DNA of 64,000 nt from UBA7672 sp963738625 (GTDB lineage: Bacteria > Pseudomonadota > Alphaproteobacteria > Caulobacterales > Hyphomonadaceae): positions 930,001 through 994,000 of the forward strand of contig CAVTXH010000002.1 of NCBI GenBank assembly GCA_963738625.1. Reading direction: 5' to 3'. Positions 54,397 through 61,720 of this stretch are shown here, one piece after another. Position numbers and translations under genes: made by a program. Numbering within the stretch: the stretch's first letter is position 1; each line of letters begins with the position of its first letter. Under the pieces are notes generated by a model that saw nothing but the letters and a program-made list of their open reading frames with translations, had not been told where the DNA came from and did not search any database.

Positions 54397-55593
54397 TCAG
54401 ACCCAGCGGTCGAGGTTGAACAGGCGGCGGTGTTCGTCGATGGCGTAGGTGTCGGTCATGCCGGCGATGTAGTCGCAGACGATGCGGGCGCGTTTTGTCG
54501 TGTCCGTGGCGGTCGCGGCGGCGCGTTCGCGCCAGGGGGATGGCAGGGTGTCGGGTTCGGCGAGGAAGAGCGCAAACAGTTCGCGGACGATGCGGCGCGC
54601 CTGGCTCATCATCCGGTTGACCTTGTGGTGGCGGTACATGCGCTGGAAGAGGAATTCGCGCAGCGGTTTCTGCTTCTCGGCGATGTCGGGAGAAAAAGCG
54701 ACAAGCGGGCGGCCGAGCGCCCTCACCTCTTCCACGGTCTGCGGCTTTTCCTTCGCGACGCGGCGGCGGGTTTCAGCGATGAGGTCGCCCAGCCAGATGC
54801 CGATGAGGCGACGGACGGATTCCGAAATGATGCGGCCGTGCTCGACATCGGGGTACTCGGCCATCACGGCGCGGAAGACGTCGCCGGTGAGCGGTATGTC
54901 CATCAGGTCGTCGACCTTGAAGAGGCCTGCCTTTAGCCCGTCGTCGATGTCGTGATTGTTGTAGGCGATGTCGTCGGCGAGCGCGGCGACCTGAGCCTCG
55001 GGTCCGGCGAAGGTGTCGAGTTCGAGCGACTGCAGCGCCTCGTAGTCGCGGAAAGCGGCGGGCAGCTTGTCGATCGGTTTGTCCTTCGTCACCAGCGGGC
55101 CGTTGTGCTTGATGACGCCTTCGAGCGCCTCCCACGTCAGGTTGAGGCCGTCGAACTTCGGATATTTGCGCTCGAGCTTGGTGAGCACGCGCAGCGCCTG
55201 CGCGTTGTGGTCGAAGCCGTCATACTGCGCCATGACCGCGTTGAGCGCCGTCTCGCCGGCATGGCCGAAAGGCGGATGGCCGATGTCGTGGGCGAGCGCG
55301 AGGACTTCCGCCAGGTCCTCGTCGAGGCCGAGCACGCGGGCGGCGGTGCGGGCGATCTGGGAGACTTCGAGCGAGTGAGTGAGCCGGGTGCGGTAGTGGT
55401 CGCCCTCGTGGGCGACGAAGACCTGGGTCTTCTGTTTCAGCCGCCGGAAGGCGTCCGAATGGATGACGCGGTCGCGGTCGCGCTGGAATTCGGTGCGGGT
55501 GGGGCTGGGCAGGCTGGCGTGCAGGCGGCCCCGCGAACTGGCCGGATCGCTGGCGAAAGGGGCCTTCAGCGGCGCGGTGAACGGCTTTGCCAT
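54397..55593 (-). CDS. dgt: dGTPase-like HD-domain triphosphohydrolase
   Basis: Dgt-type enzymes hydrolyse dNTPs to deoxynucleosides and triphosphate. The 398-residue product has the N-terminal block SPTRTEFQRDRDRVIHSDAFRRL, the HD metal site His73, His102 and Asp103 (THSLEVSQIART and LAHDIGHPPFGHAGE), and the second Asp in ADDIAYNNHDIDDG. It belongs to the shorter dGTPase-like class common in alphaproteobacteria. In related genomes it adjoins argS; here the accessory CoA transferase gene lies downstream. erpA is divergent, 113 bp away. Confidence 0.92.
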   Translation of the reverse strand: MAKPFTAPLKAPFASDPASSRGRLHASLPSPTRTEFQRDRDRVIHSDAFRRLKQKTQVFVAHEGDHYRTRLTHSLEVSQIARTAARVLGLDEDLAEVLALAHDIGHPPFGHAGETALNAVMAQYDGFDHNAQALRVLTKLERKYPKFDGLNLTWEALEGVIKHNGPLVTKDKPIDKLPAAFRDYEALQSLELDTFAGPEAQVAALADDIAYNNHDIDDGLKAGLFKVDDLMDIPLTGDVFRAVMAEYPDVEHGRIISESVRRLIGIWLGDLIAETRRRVAKEKPQTVEEVRALGRPLVAFSPDIAEKQKPLREFLFQRMYRHHKVNRMMSQARRIVRELFALFLAEPDTLPSPWRERAAATATDTTKRARIVCDYIAGMTDTYAIDEHRRLFNLDRWV

Positions 55594-55706
55594 TAGGCGT
55601 CCTTGGCGGTCGGTTCGGTAAAGCGAAGAAAATGGGGATAGGCTTCCCTTTACCCTTCAGGCTTCATATCTGAATCGCTGCGAATAACGAATTAAGGCGT
55701 CCGCCC

Positions 55707-56054
55707 ATGCCGGATACGGCGACAGCAACCCCCGAGATCAGCCTGTCCGCCTCGGCGGCGCGGCGGATCAACAAGATCACGGCCGGCCAGCCGGCGGGGA
55801 CGATGCTGCGCGTGGAAGTGATCGGCGGCGGGTGTTCGGGCTTTTCCTACCGGTTCGGGTTTGCCGACAAGGCGAATGCCGACGACCGGGTGATCGAGCG
55901 CGACGGGGCGAAACTCGCCGTCGACGAGGCCAGCCTGCCCTTCCTCGCCGGGTCGGAAATCGATTTCGTCGAAGAGATAATCGGCGCGGCGTTCAAGGTG
56001 CATAACCCGAACGCCACATCCGGCTGCGGCTGTGGAACCAGCTTCTCGGTCTAG
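55707..56054 (+). CDS. erpA: A-type iron-sulphur cluster carrier (ErpA/IscA family)
   Basis: A-type carriers pass Fe-S clusters to target enzymes. The 115-residue product has all three conserved cysteines: Cys43 in GGGCSGFSYRF and Cys107 and Cys109 in the C-terminal SGCGCGTSF. An N-terminal polar leader of about eight residues precedes ISLSASAARRI. Family members are hard to separate by sequence alone; the dgt-erpA neighbourhood favours ErpA. It is divergent from dgt. Confidence 0.87.
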   Translation: MPDTATATPEISLSASAARRINKITAGQPAGTMLRVEVIGGGCSGFSYRFGFADKANADDRVIERDGAKLAVDEASLPFLAGSEIDFVEEIIGAAFKVHNPNATSGCGCGTSFSV

Positions 56055-56057
56055 GCC

Positions 56058-56990
56058 CTAGCGGCCCCGGCCGTTGCTGTCGTCGCCATCGCCGCCGCCA
56101 CGGCGACGTTTGCCGTCGCCTCCGCCATTGGGATTGCCGCGGTCTCCGCCGCGATCATCGCTGCGGGCATTGTCGTCGCCGCGATTGCGCTCCCGCCCCC
56201 TGTCGCCGCGATCCTCGCGCGGGGCCGGCGGCGGAGCGGCCTGTTGGGGCGGAGGCTGATTGGCCTGGCGGTCACGGCGTTCGCCATCGCCATTCCGGTT
56301 GTTGTTGTTGTCGTCGCGCTGGCCGCGGAACAAGCGCGGCGTCGGCGCGGGCTGGGCCTGTGGCGGGGGAGGAGGGTTGGGGCTGCGCGCGCCGTCGTCA
56401 TTGCGGCGGGAGCGGTCGTTGCGGTTGCCGTCGCGGTCGCCGTCACGCTGGCCGCTGAAGAGTCTGGGCGGGGGGGCGGGTTGGGCATTGTTGTTGCGGC
56501 CGCCGCCATCGTTCCGGGAGCGGTCGTCGCGGTTGCGGTCGCCGTCCCGGTTACGGTCGTTGAGCTGGCCGCTGAACAGCCGGGGGGTGTCGCCGCGGTT
56601 GCGGTCGCGGTCGTTGTCCCAATTGTTGTCGCGGTGATCGCGCCGGTCAGCGATGCGGTGGCTGCGGTAGCCGTTGTAATGATCGCGGCGGAAGTGGCGC
56701 GAGACGTCGCGATAGTAACTGCCGCCTAGCCGCAGCTGATAATAGAAATAGTTGTCCGGCCCCCAGTAACCGCCATGGATCGGGCCGTAGAAATCGTCAT
56801 AGAACACGTCGTAATACGTGACGCCGACCCCGACGCCATAATAGGGCTGGTCGTAAGACGGCCGATCATAATAGCCGTAATTGCCGGGGTAACCGGCGTC
56901 GTAGCCGTAACCGTAGTCGTAGACGGCGCAGGCCGAGAGGCTCATCAGCGCGACGGGCAGAGCCGCCGCCAGGACAACACGTTTGCTCAT
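56058..56990 (-). CDS. Tyr-rich lipoprotein with PRLFSGQ repeats
   Basis: The 310-residue product has a lipobox LSAC (Cys21). Residues 22-100 are Tyr/Gly-rich with YDVFYDDFYGPIHGGYWG, a pattern seen in other alphaproteobacterial envelope proteins. The rest is an Asn/Asp/Arg-rich low-complexity tail in which the motif PRLFSGQ occurs at 136, 175 and, as PRLFRGQ, at 218. Each copy is followed by a run of D, R and N residues. The tail ends Gly/Arg-rich. It is tail-to-tail with erpA (3 bp between stops). Function is unknown. Confidence 0.65.
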   Translation of the reverse strand: MSKRVVLAAALPVALMSLSACAVYDYGYGYDAGYPGNYGYYDRPSYDQPYYGVGVGVTYYDVFYDDFYGPIHGGYWGPDNYFYYQLRLGGSYYRDVSRHFRRDHYNGYRSHRIADRRDHRDNNWDNDRDRNRGDTPRLFSGQLNDRNRDGDRNRDDRSRNDGGGRNNNAQPAPPPRLFSGQRDGDRDGNRNDRSRRNDDGARSPNPPPPPQAQPAPTPRLFRGQRDDNNNNRNGDGERRDRQANQPPPQQAAPPPAPREDRGDRGRERNRGDDNARSDDRGGDRGNPNGGGDGKRRRGGGDGDDSNGRGR

Positions 56991-57154
56991 GAGTACAGTG
57001 TGACGTACGAACCTGAACCTGACGCAACAGATCGTTGCCGGACTGCAAAGAGTCCGGCTGACGCCCGGAAGCCAACCCGCCGAAGGGCAAGGTGTTCCGC
57101 CGGGCCGCGGGGAACCTTGCGTAAAGGCGCCCGACCCCGACGGCGATCCCTGTC

Positions 57155-57343
57155 CTAGGCCTGCATTGTGGGGGGCGGCCCCGAGCCTGGCTTGTCGTCG
57201 GAAGAGGGAGCGGGCAGTTCGAGAAGGTCGGCCATGGTGATCTTCCGCTGCCGGAAGACGCGCGTCATGCCGAAGAGGATCACCGCCCCCATGCCGACCG
57301 CGGCGACGCCGGCGAGGACGATGGGAAGAATGCCTGGGATCAT
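57155..57343 (-). CDS. small single-span membrane protein
   Basis: From MIPGILPIVLAGVAAVGMG the product is 62 residues: one membrane helix (about 4-26), a short basic stretch FRQRKITMADLLELP, and a Ser/Pro tail. The frame is open 19 codons further (57400), but the N-terminal Met of the helix is the more likely start. It is divergent from the nitroreductase gene. No family is recognised. Confidence 0.5.
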   Translation of the reverse strand: MIPGILPIVLAGVAAVGMGAVILFGMTRVFRQRKITMADLLELPAPSSDDKPGSGPPPTMQA

Positions 57344-57493
57344 GCGCACGCCCTCACGGATGCTGACGGAAGGTGTGTCAGGCTGTCTGTGGACACTCAA
57401 ACGTCAACAGACAAAATGGTCATGTTGGGAGTCATGATATCGCCCAGATTGGGTAACCACCCGATCTGACGCGAGAGAATCCGGGGAAGCCGA

Positions 57494-58174
57494 ATGAACG
57501 TCACCGAAGCCGTCCGCAAGCGCATCTCGACGCGCGGGTTCCTCGACAAGCCTATATCCAAGGCGGAGCTGACCCAGCTGCTGGAAACGGCGCAGCGTTC
57601 GCCTTCAGGCGGCAACCTGCAACCGTGGAAGGTGATCGCGGTGACCGGCGCACCGAAGGACGAGATCATCGCCATGGCCCAGCGGGTGCTCGCCGCCGAT
57701 CCGATGGGCCCCGTGCCGGGAGACCGCCCGGTCTATCCCGATCTCAACGCTATCGACCCCGTCTACAACGAGCGCCGCAAGCGCGTCGGCGAGATGATGT
57801 ACGACAAGCTGGGCATACCGAAGGAAGACCGCGCGGGACGCATGCGCTGGTTCGCCAACAACTATCGCTTCTTCGGCGCGCCGGTCGGACTGTTCCTGAT
57901 CATCGACAGGCGCATGGGCCACGGCCAGTGGGCGCATATGGGCATGTACATGCAGACGATCGCCCTGCTTGCCGAAGAGCACGGCATGGCGACGTGCATG
58001 CAGGAGTGCTGGGCGCGCGTGCGCAACGAGCTGCACGACTATTTCGGCCTCGACGAGAACCACATGGTCTACGCCGGCATCGCGCTGGGCTGGCCCGATC
58101 CTGACGCACCCGCGAACGATATCTATGCGGAGCGCGCGCCGCTGAGCGAGGTGGTCGAGTTCAGGGGGTTCTGA
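57494..58174 (+). CDS. nitroreductase-family protein
   Basis: Nitroreductases use FMN and NAD(P)H to reduce nitro compounds, quinones or similar acceptors. The 226-residue product has the FMN-binding N-terminus RISTRGFLDKPISKAEL, then RSPSGGNLQPWKVIAVTG, and the C-terminal YAGIALGWPDPDAPAND block typical of the family. The middle YMQTIALLAEEHGMATCMQE fits the dimer core. A GGAAG ribosome-binding site precedes the ATG. It appears monocistronic; the physiological substrate is unknown. Confidence 0.87.
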   Translation: MNVTEAVRKRISTRGFLDKPISKAELTQLLETAQRSPSGGNLQPWKVIAVTGAPKDEIIAMAQRVLAADPMGPVPGDRPVYPDLNAIDPVYNERRKRVGEMMYDKLGIPKEDRAGRMRWFANNYRFFGAPVGLFLIIDRRMGHGQWAHMGMYMQTIALLAEEHGMATCMQECWARVRNELHDYFGLDENHMVYAGIALGWPDPDAPANDIYAERAPLSEVVEFRGF

Positions 58175-58201
58175 GCGGCAGGTCTCGCCCGATGCGATCG
58201 T

Positions 58202-58549
58202 CTAGGGCTTCGTCCGATCCCCTAGCAGACCAAGGCAGACATCGACGCAATCCCCGACGAACCGCGAAAGTCGGCCCAAAGGCGTCAGTGCCTGCCATGG
58301 GCCTTCCCGCATGTCGGAGCATGCGCGTTTCATCATTGCCAGTGCTTGCCTGACGGCCGGGAGCGGGAACTTGGCGAGAGCGCCTCCAGGCCGCGGATCG
58401 GATTGATGAATCCAAAAGCTCGTCAAACCCTGCAACTTTCAGAGTGGCGACGGCGTTCTGGATGGATTCCCATTTCAGATGCCGGCTGCGCAGTTGGCCA
58501 GCGACAACAACCATATGGTAGGGGTGTTTTCTGAGATTTTCGCGGCGTC
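58202..58549 (-). pseudogene. possible frameshifted small gene
   Basis: Within the 524-bp gap after the nitroreductase, two overlapping minus-strand frames look coding in succession. The first gives HMVVVAGQLRSRHLKWESIQ and KVAGFDELLDSS; the second, one frame over, continues with DPRPGGALAKFPLPAVRQAL and TPLGRLSRFVGDCVDVCLGL to a stop at 58202. One frameshift near 58400 would join them into about 115 residues. Neither piece has a good start or a family I recognise. Confidence 0.3.
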
Positions 58550-58581
58550 GCGGCTGACAGAAGCGCTTCTGGCGCCGTAAC

Positions 58582-58604
58582 GAAACGGGGTTCAAACCGG
58601 TTTC
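58582..58604. promoter_or_regulatory. palindrome upstream of repeat-protein gene
   Basis: A 23-base inverted repeat, GAAAC...GTTTC with inner GGTT/AACC pairing, lies about 95 bp before the repeat-protein ATG. It could be an operator or a hairpin in the leader. GAAAC also resembles the -35 element of some ECF sigma factors, but no matching -10 was identified. Confidence 0.3.
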
Positions 58605-58698
58605 ATGTCCGGCATGCGGGCCTCCTTATCGAAAAGGCCGAGAATAGAACCCGCGCACGAGACGTTTTCCTTCTGTTATCAGCAAGGAGGAGTCACTC

Positions 58699-59304
58699 AT
58701 GAAGTTCACCACCACCCTGGCGGTTCTCGCTACGGCATCTGTGCTGTCGGTTTCCGCAACGGCGGCCATGGCGCAGGTCGCCCCGAGGGCGTCTGACGAC
58801 GTCGGCGCGGACGGGCTCAAGCGCCGCGGCGACGGTTCTATCGACGACAGCCAGCCGGGTGTGGCGCGTGGGAATGACGACATCGGCGCGGATGGCCTCA
58901 AGCGCCGCGGCGACGGTTCTATCGACGACAGCCAGCCGGGTGTGGCGCGTGGCGATGACGACATCGGCGCGGATGGCCTCAAGCGCCGCGGCGACGGCTC
59001 TATCGACGACAGCCAGCCGGGTGTGGCGCGTGGCGATGACGACATCGGCGCGGATGGCCTCAAGCGCCGCGGCGACGGCTCTATCGACGACAGCCAGCCG
59101 GGCGCGGCCGGAGATGACCGCGGCCGTGACCGTTCGCGCGACCGCGATCGCGGCGGGCGGGACGACGGACCCAACCATGATGTCGGTGATGATCATGGCG
59201 GCGATCGAGATCGCGGTGGACGCGGACGCGGCGGCGCTGACGACCGCCCGGACCATGACGCCAATGACGATCGCGGTGGACGTGGGCGCGGCGGACGGGG
59301 CTGA
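58699..59304 (+). CDS. secreted protein with four 27-residue tandem repeats
   Basis: The 201-residue product has a signal peptide (cleavage after AMA, about residue 25). The mature part begins with four nearly identical 27-residue units whose core is GADGLKRRGDGSIDDSQPG, followed by an Asp/Arg/Gly-rich tail ending GGRGRGGRG. The Asp-rich turns (GDGSIDD) recall calcium-binding loops, but no known motif is matched. A strong ribosome-binding site (AAGGAGGAG) lies before the ATG and a terminator follows. No family is recognised. Confidence 0.7.
   Translation: MKFTTTLAVLATASVLSVSATAAMAQVAPRASDDVGADGLKRRGDGSIDDSQPGVARGNDDIGADGLKRRGDGSIDDSQPGVARGDDDIGADGLKRRGDGSIDDSQPGVARGDDDIGADGLKRRGDGSIDDSQPGAAGDDRGRDRSRDRDRGGRDDGPNHDVGDDHGGDRDRGGRGRGGADDRPDHDANDDRGGRGRGGRG
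58798..59121 (+). repeat. four tandem 81-bp repeats
   Basis: Units begin at 58798, 58879, 58960 and 59041, each 81 bp and in frame. They differ from one another at only a few positions, apart from the end of the fourth, where the repeat decays into the Asp/Arg/Gly tail. The near identity at silent positions suggests recent duplication or homogenisation. Confidence 0.95.
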
Positions 59305-59330
59305 CCCCGTCCGGTTTCGTTGCGCGTGCC

Positions 59331-59362
59331 AGGAGATCCGGGTTTCACCCGGGTCTCCTTTG
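59331..59362 (+). terminator. terminator after repeat-protein gene
   Basis: A 13-base stem (59331-59343 with 59347-59359, one G-T pair) with a three-base loop is followed by TTT. It lies 27 bp after the stop. The T tract is short, so termination may be partial. Confidence 0.5.
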
Positions 59363-59400
59363 GCGCTCGAGTGTAGTTGCAGGAGTATAAAAGGGGTACC

Positions 59401-60296
59401 ATGAAACTCGAACGGCACTTGGCGCTGGGACTCATGTCCGCCAGCACTCTAGCGATCGCTTCGCCAGCCTTCGCCCAGACCACCATCCAACTCGGCGTCG
59501 GAGCCGAGTATTCCTCAGGCGCCTATGGCGGTACGGAGGATGTCAACATTATCGAGACGCCGTTCTCGCTGCGCGTGAAATCGGGGAACTGGTCGTTCCG
59601 TGCGCGGATTCCGTTCGCCTCAATCGATGGCGGAACAGGTGTGACGCCGGGCAGCGATGATATCGGCTCGGAGGACCGGTGCAGTGGCTCCAACAGCGGA
59701 TCGGGCAGCTCGGGAAGCGGATCTGGAAGCGGGTCAGGCTCGCGCATTTGCGATCCTGCGACGGTTGCTCCTTCGCCTGTGCCGCTGGTCGCCGCTGGTG
59801 ATCGTCAGGGCCTCGGCGACATTACCCTGACCGCCGCCTACAGCTTTGCGTTTGGCACGGATGCGTATGCCGACGTGACGGGCCGTGTATCTTTGCCGAC
59901 CGGTGACGAAACCAAGGACCTCGGAACAGGCGAGTCGGACTACTCGCTCGGTGTCGAGGTCGGGCGAGACACCGATTCTGGCGGTCTCTATGCCGGCGGC
60001 GGTTACCGCTTTCGCGGGGCGCCGCCCGCGACGATGCCCCGTTTGCGTCGATCGGCGGGTATGGACGGTTCGGAAAGTCCGTCATTGTCGGCGCGGAGGC
60101 AAGCTGGTCGAAGGCGTCTCGAGACCTGGTGGATGATCCAGCTTCCCTGACCGGGTATGTCAGTTTCAATCTCGTGAAGGACCTGCGCATTTCGACGTTC
60201 GTAGAGGCTGGGCTGTCGGACAATGCGCCGGATGTTGCTGGCGGCGTGAGCCTGGCCTGGCGTCCCAACTTCCGCCGGCCGTTCCAGTCCAACTGA
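59401..60296 (+). pseudogene. beta-barrel-like exported protein, frameshifted at a G run
   Basis: From ATG 59401 the first frame gives a signal peptide (to FAQ, about residue 25), beta strands such as TTIQLGVGAEYSSGAYGG, a Ser/Gly stretch flanked by Cys residues (about 97-122), and strands ITLTAAYSFAFGTDAYADV and SLGVEVGRDTDSGGLYAG. Near 60016-60019 (four G) the frame breaks; the coding pattern continues in another frame with DDAPFASIGGYGRFGKSVIVG to SLAWRPNFRRPFQSN and a stop at 60296. Adding one G to the run restores a 298-residue protein. The pattern suggests an outer-membrane barrel. A strong terminator follows. Confidence 0.65.
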
Positions 60297-60342
60297 GCGC
60301 AGCGAAGCGTGCGCCGTGTCGATAGGACACGGCTTGAGGAAC

Positions 60343-60375
60343 AGCCCGCCCCACCGAACATGGGGCGGGCTTTTT
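60343..60375 (+). terminator. rho-independent terminator after the barrel-like gene
   Basis: A perfect ten-base stem, AGCCCGCCCC (60343-60352) with GGGGCGGGCT (60362-60371), and a nine-base loop are followed by five T. It directly abuts the convergent anti-sigma gene end at 60375. Confidence 0.85.
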
Positions 60376-61109
60376 CACTTGTGAGTCCAATTGCGGGAGA
60401 TGAGCGAGCGTTCGCTTTCAGCGTCCAGCGCAGACGCAGCGCCCAGCCGGCCAAGTGCGAGAACGATCTCCGCAGGCGCACTGTTGGCGGCTTCCTGATA
60501 ACCTTTGGAAATTCCCGAGGCGTTCGGAGTCATCGCCTCGACGACCCAGCCCTCCGCCGTGTTGCAGACCACCATGTCCTGCGCAGCAAGCGACACATGC
60601 CTGCAATAGCGGCCGCCTCCATCCCGAAAGGACAGCCGGACCAACAATTCGCCGTTTGACACATGAGTCGGAATCCCGGACGGCGCCACGCTGATGGCGT
60701 CAGCGAGCGCTCCCAAGACATGGATCTGGCCGGTCTTGGCGAAGTCGAACCCGGGTTGCACTTGCGGCGTGAGAAGGGCGCCTGCAATGACGCCGGCGGC
60801 CAGCGAGGCAAAAGCAGGTCCGACAACAATCGGGCGCAGCAGCGCGGCGAACGTCCTACCGATGACCTTGCCCGGCGCAGATGCCCCACGCGCGCCCGGT
60901 GAGAGCAACGCCTCGAAACGATCCGGCGTGCGTTCCGCCATCACGCCCGCGAAAGCCGGGCCAAGCTTGGCCTCTATCGCCTGCATGGCGCCAAGGCGGC
61001 GGGCCAGGGCGGGGCTTCTCGCAAGTTCGTGGTCCACCATCGCGGCGCCATCTGCATCGAGTTCGCCGTCGAGATAGGCCGAGAGGATCTCATCGGTGAT
61101 GAGGGTCAC
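60375..61109 (-). CDS. membrane-bound anti-sigma factor
   Basis: The 244-residue product begins with a cytosolic domain (ITDEILSAYLDGELDADGAA, typical of anti-sigma factors), has one membrane span (about 93-112) and about 130 periplasmic residues. The zinc-binding HxxxCxxC motif of the ZAS class is absent. Its start overlaps the sigma-factor stop by four bases (ATGA), the usual coupling for such pairs. It probably holds the sigma factor inactive until an envelope signal removes it; that is inference from family and context. Confidence 0.8.
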   Translation of the reverse strand: MTLITDEILSAYLDGELDADGAAMVDHELARSPALARRLGAMQAIEAKLGPAFAGVMAERTPDRFEALLSPGARGASAPGKVIGRTFAALLRPIVVGPAFASLAAGVIAGALLTPQVQPGFDFAKTGQIHVLGALADAISVAPSGIPTHVSNGELLVRLSFRDGGGRYCRHVSLAAQDMVVCNTAEGWVVEAMTPNASGISKGYQEAANSAPAEIVLALGRLGAASALDAESERSLISRNWTHK

Positions 61110-61657
61110 AACCGCCTCTCCTTTATCGGGGCCGGTGCCGGGGGTTCGTCCGGTTCAGCCAGTAGTTTCAGGAGGTTGGCCCTGGCGCGCGCGACGCGGC
61201 TCATGACTGTGCCGATCGGGATGCCCAGCGTCTCGGCAGCCTCGCGGTAAGTCATGTCCTCTAGCGAGACAAGCGCCAGCACTACGCGCTCATCCTCATG
61301 CAGCCGGCCCATTGCGCCGCGCACCTGGCCCAATTCGATCCTTGCGGCGAAGTCCCGCGCACCGTCTGTTCCAGGAAACTGCATGTGATCGTCCATGGGC
61401 TCCGACAATCTCCGTCTCCGCTTGCGGGCGCGGGTGTGATCTATCCAGGTCGTCCGCATGATCCGGAACATCCAGCTGTCCAGGCGCGTGCCCGGTTCAA
61501 ACTGAGCTTCCCGATTCAGGGCTTTTTCCACAGCATCCTGAAGCAGATCGTCTCCGGCGTCCCGAGATCCGGTAATGGCGTGTCCGAAGCGCCGGAGTCG
61601 CGGAATCAGCGACTTCAGGTCGGCCCGAAAGGTTCCGGAACTGCGAGACATGACCAT
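61106..61657 (-). CDS. ECF-type RNA polymerase sigma factor
   Basis: The 183-residue product has region 2 (LRRFGHAITGSRDAGDDLLQDAVEKAL, with DSWMFRIMRTTWIDHTRARKRR as 2.3-2.4) and region 4 (LHEDERVVLALVSLEDMTYREAAETLGIPIGTVMSRVARAR in successive parts). Regions 1 and 3 are absent, which defines the ECF group. It is coupled to the anti-sigma gene and divergent from the subtilisin-like gene, with a 63-bp space that probably holds both promoters. The sigma class was not determined. Confidence 0.9.
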   Translation of the reverse strand: MVMSRSSGTFRADLKSLIPRLRRFGHAITGSRDAGDDLLQDAVEKALNREAQFEPGTRLDSWMFRIMRTTWIDHTRARKRRRRLSEPMDDHMQFPGTDGARDFAARIELGQVRGAMGRLHEDERVVLALVSLEDMTYREAAETLGIPIGTVMSRVARARANLLKLLAEPDEPPAPAPIKERRL

Positions 61658-61720
61658 TCAGACGTAGAACGAATGGGATGGTCCTTGTATTCTGGCAGTG
61701 AACGAAAATAAACGCCTCGA

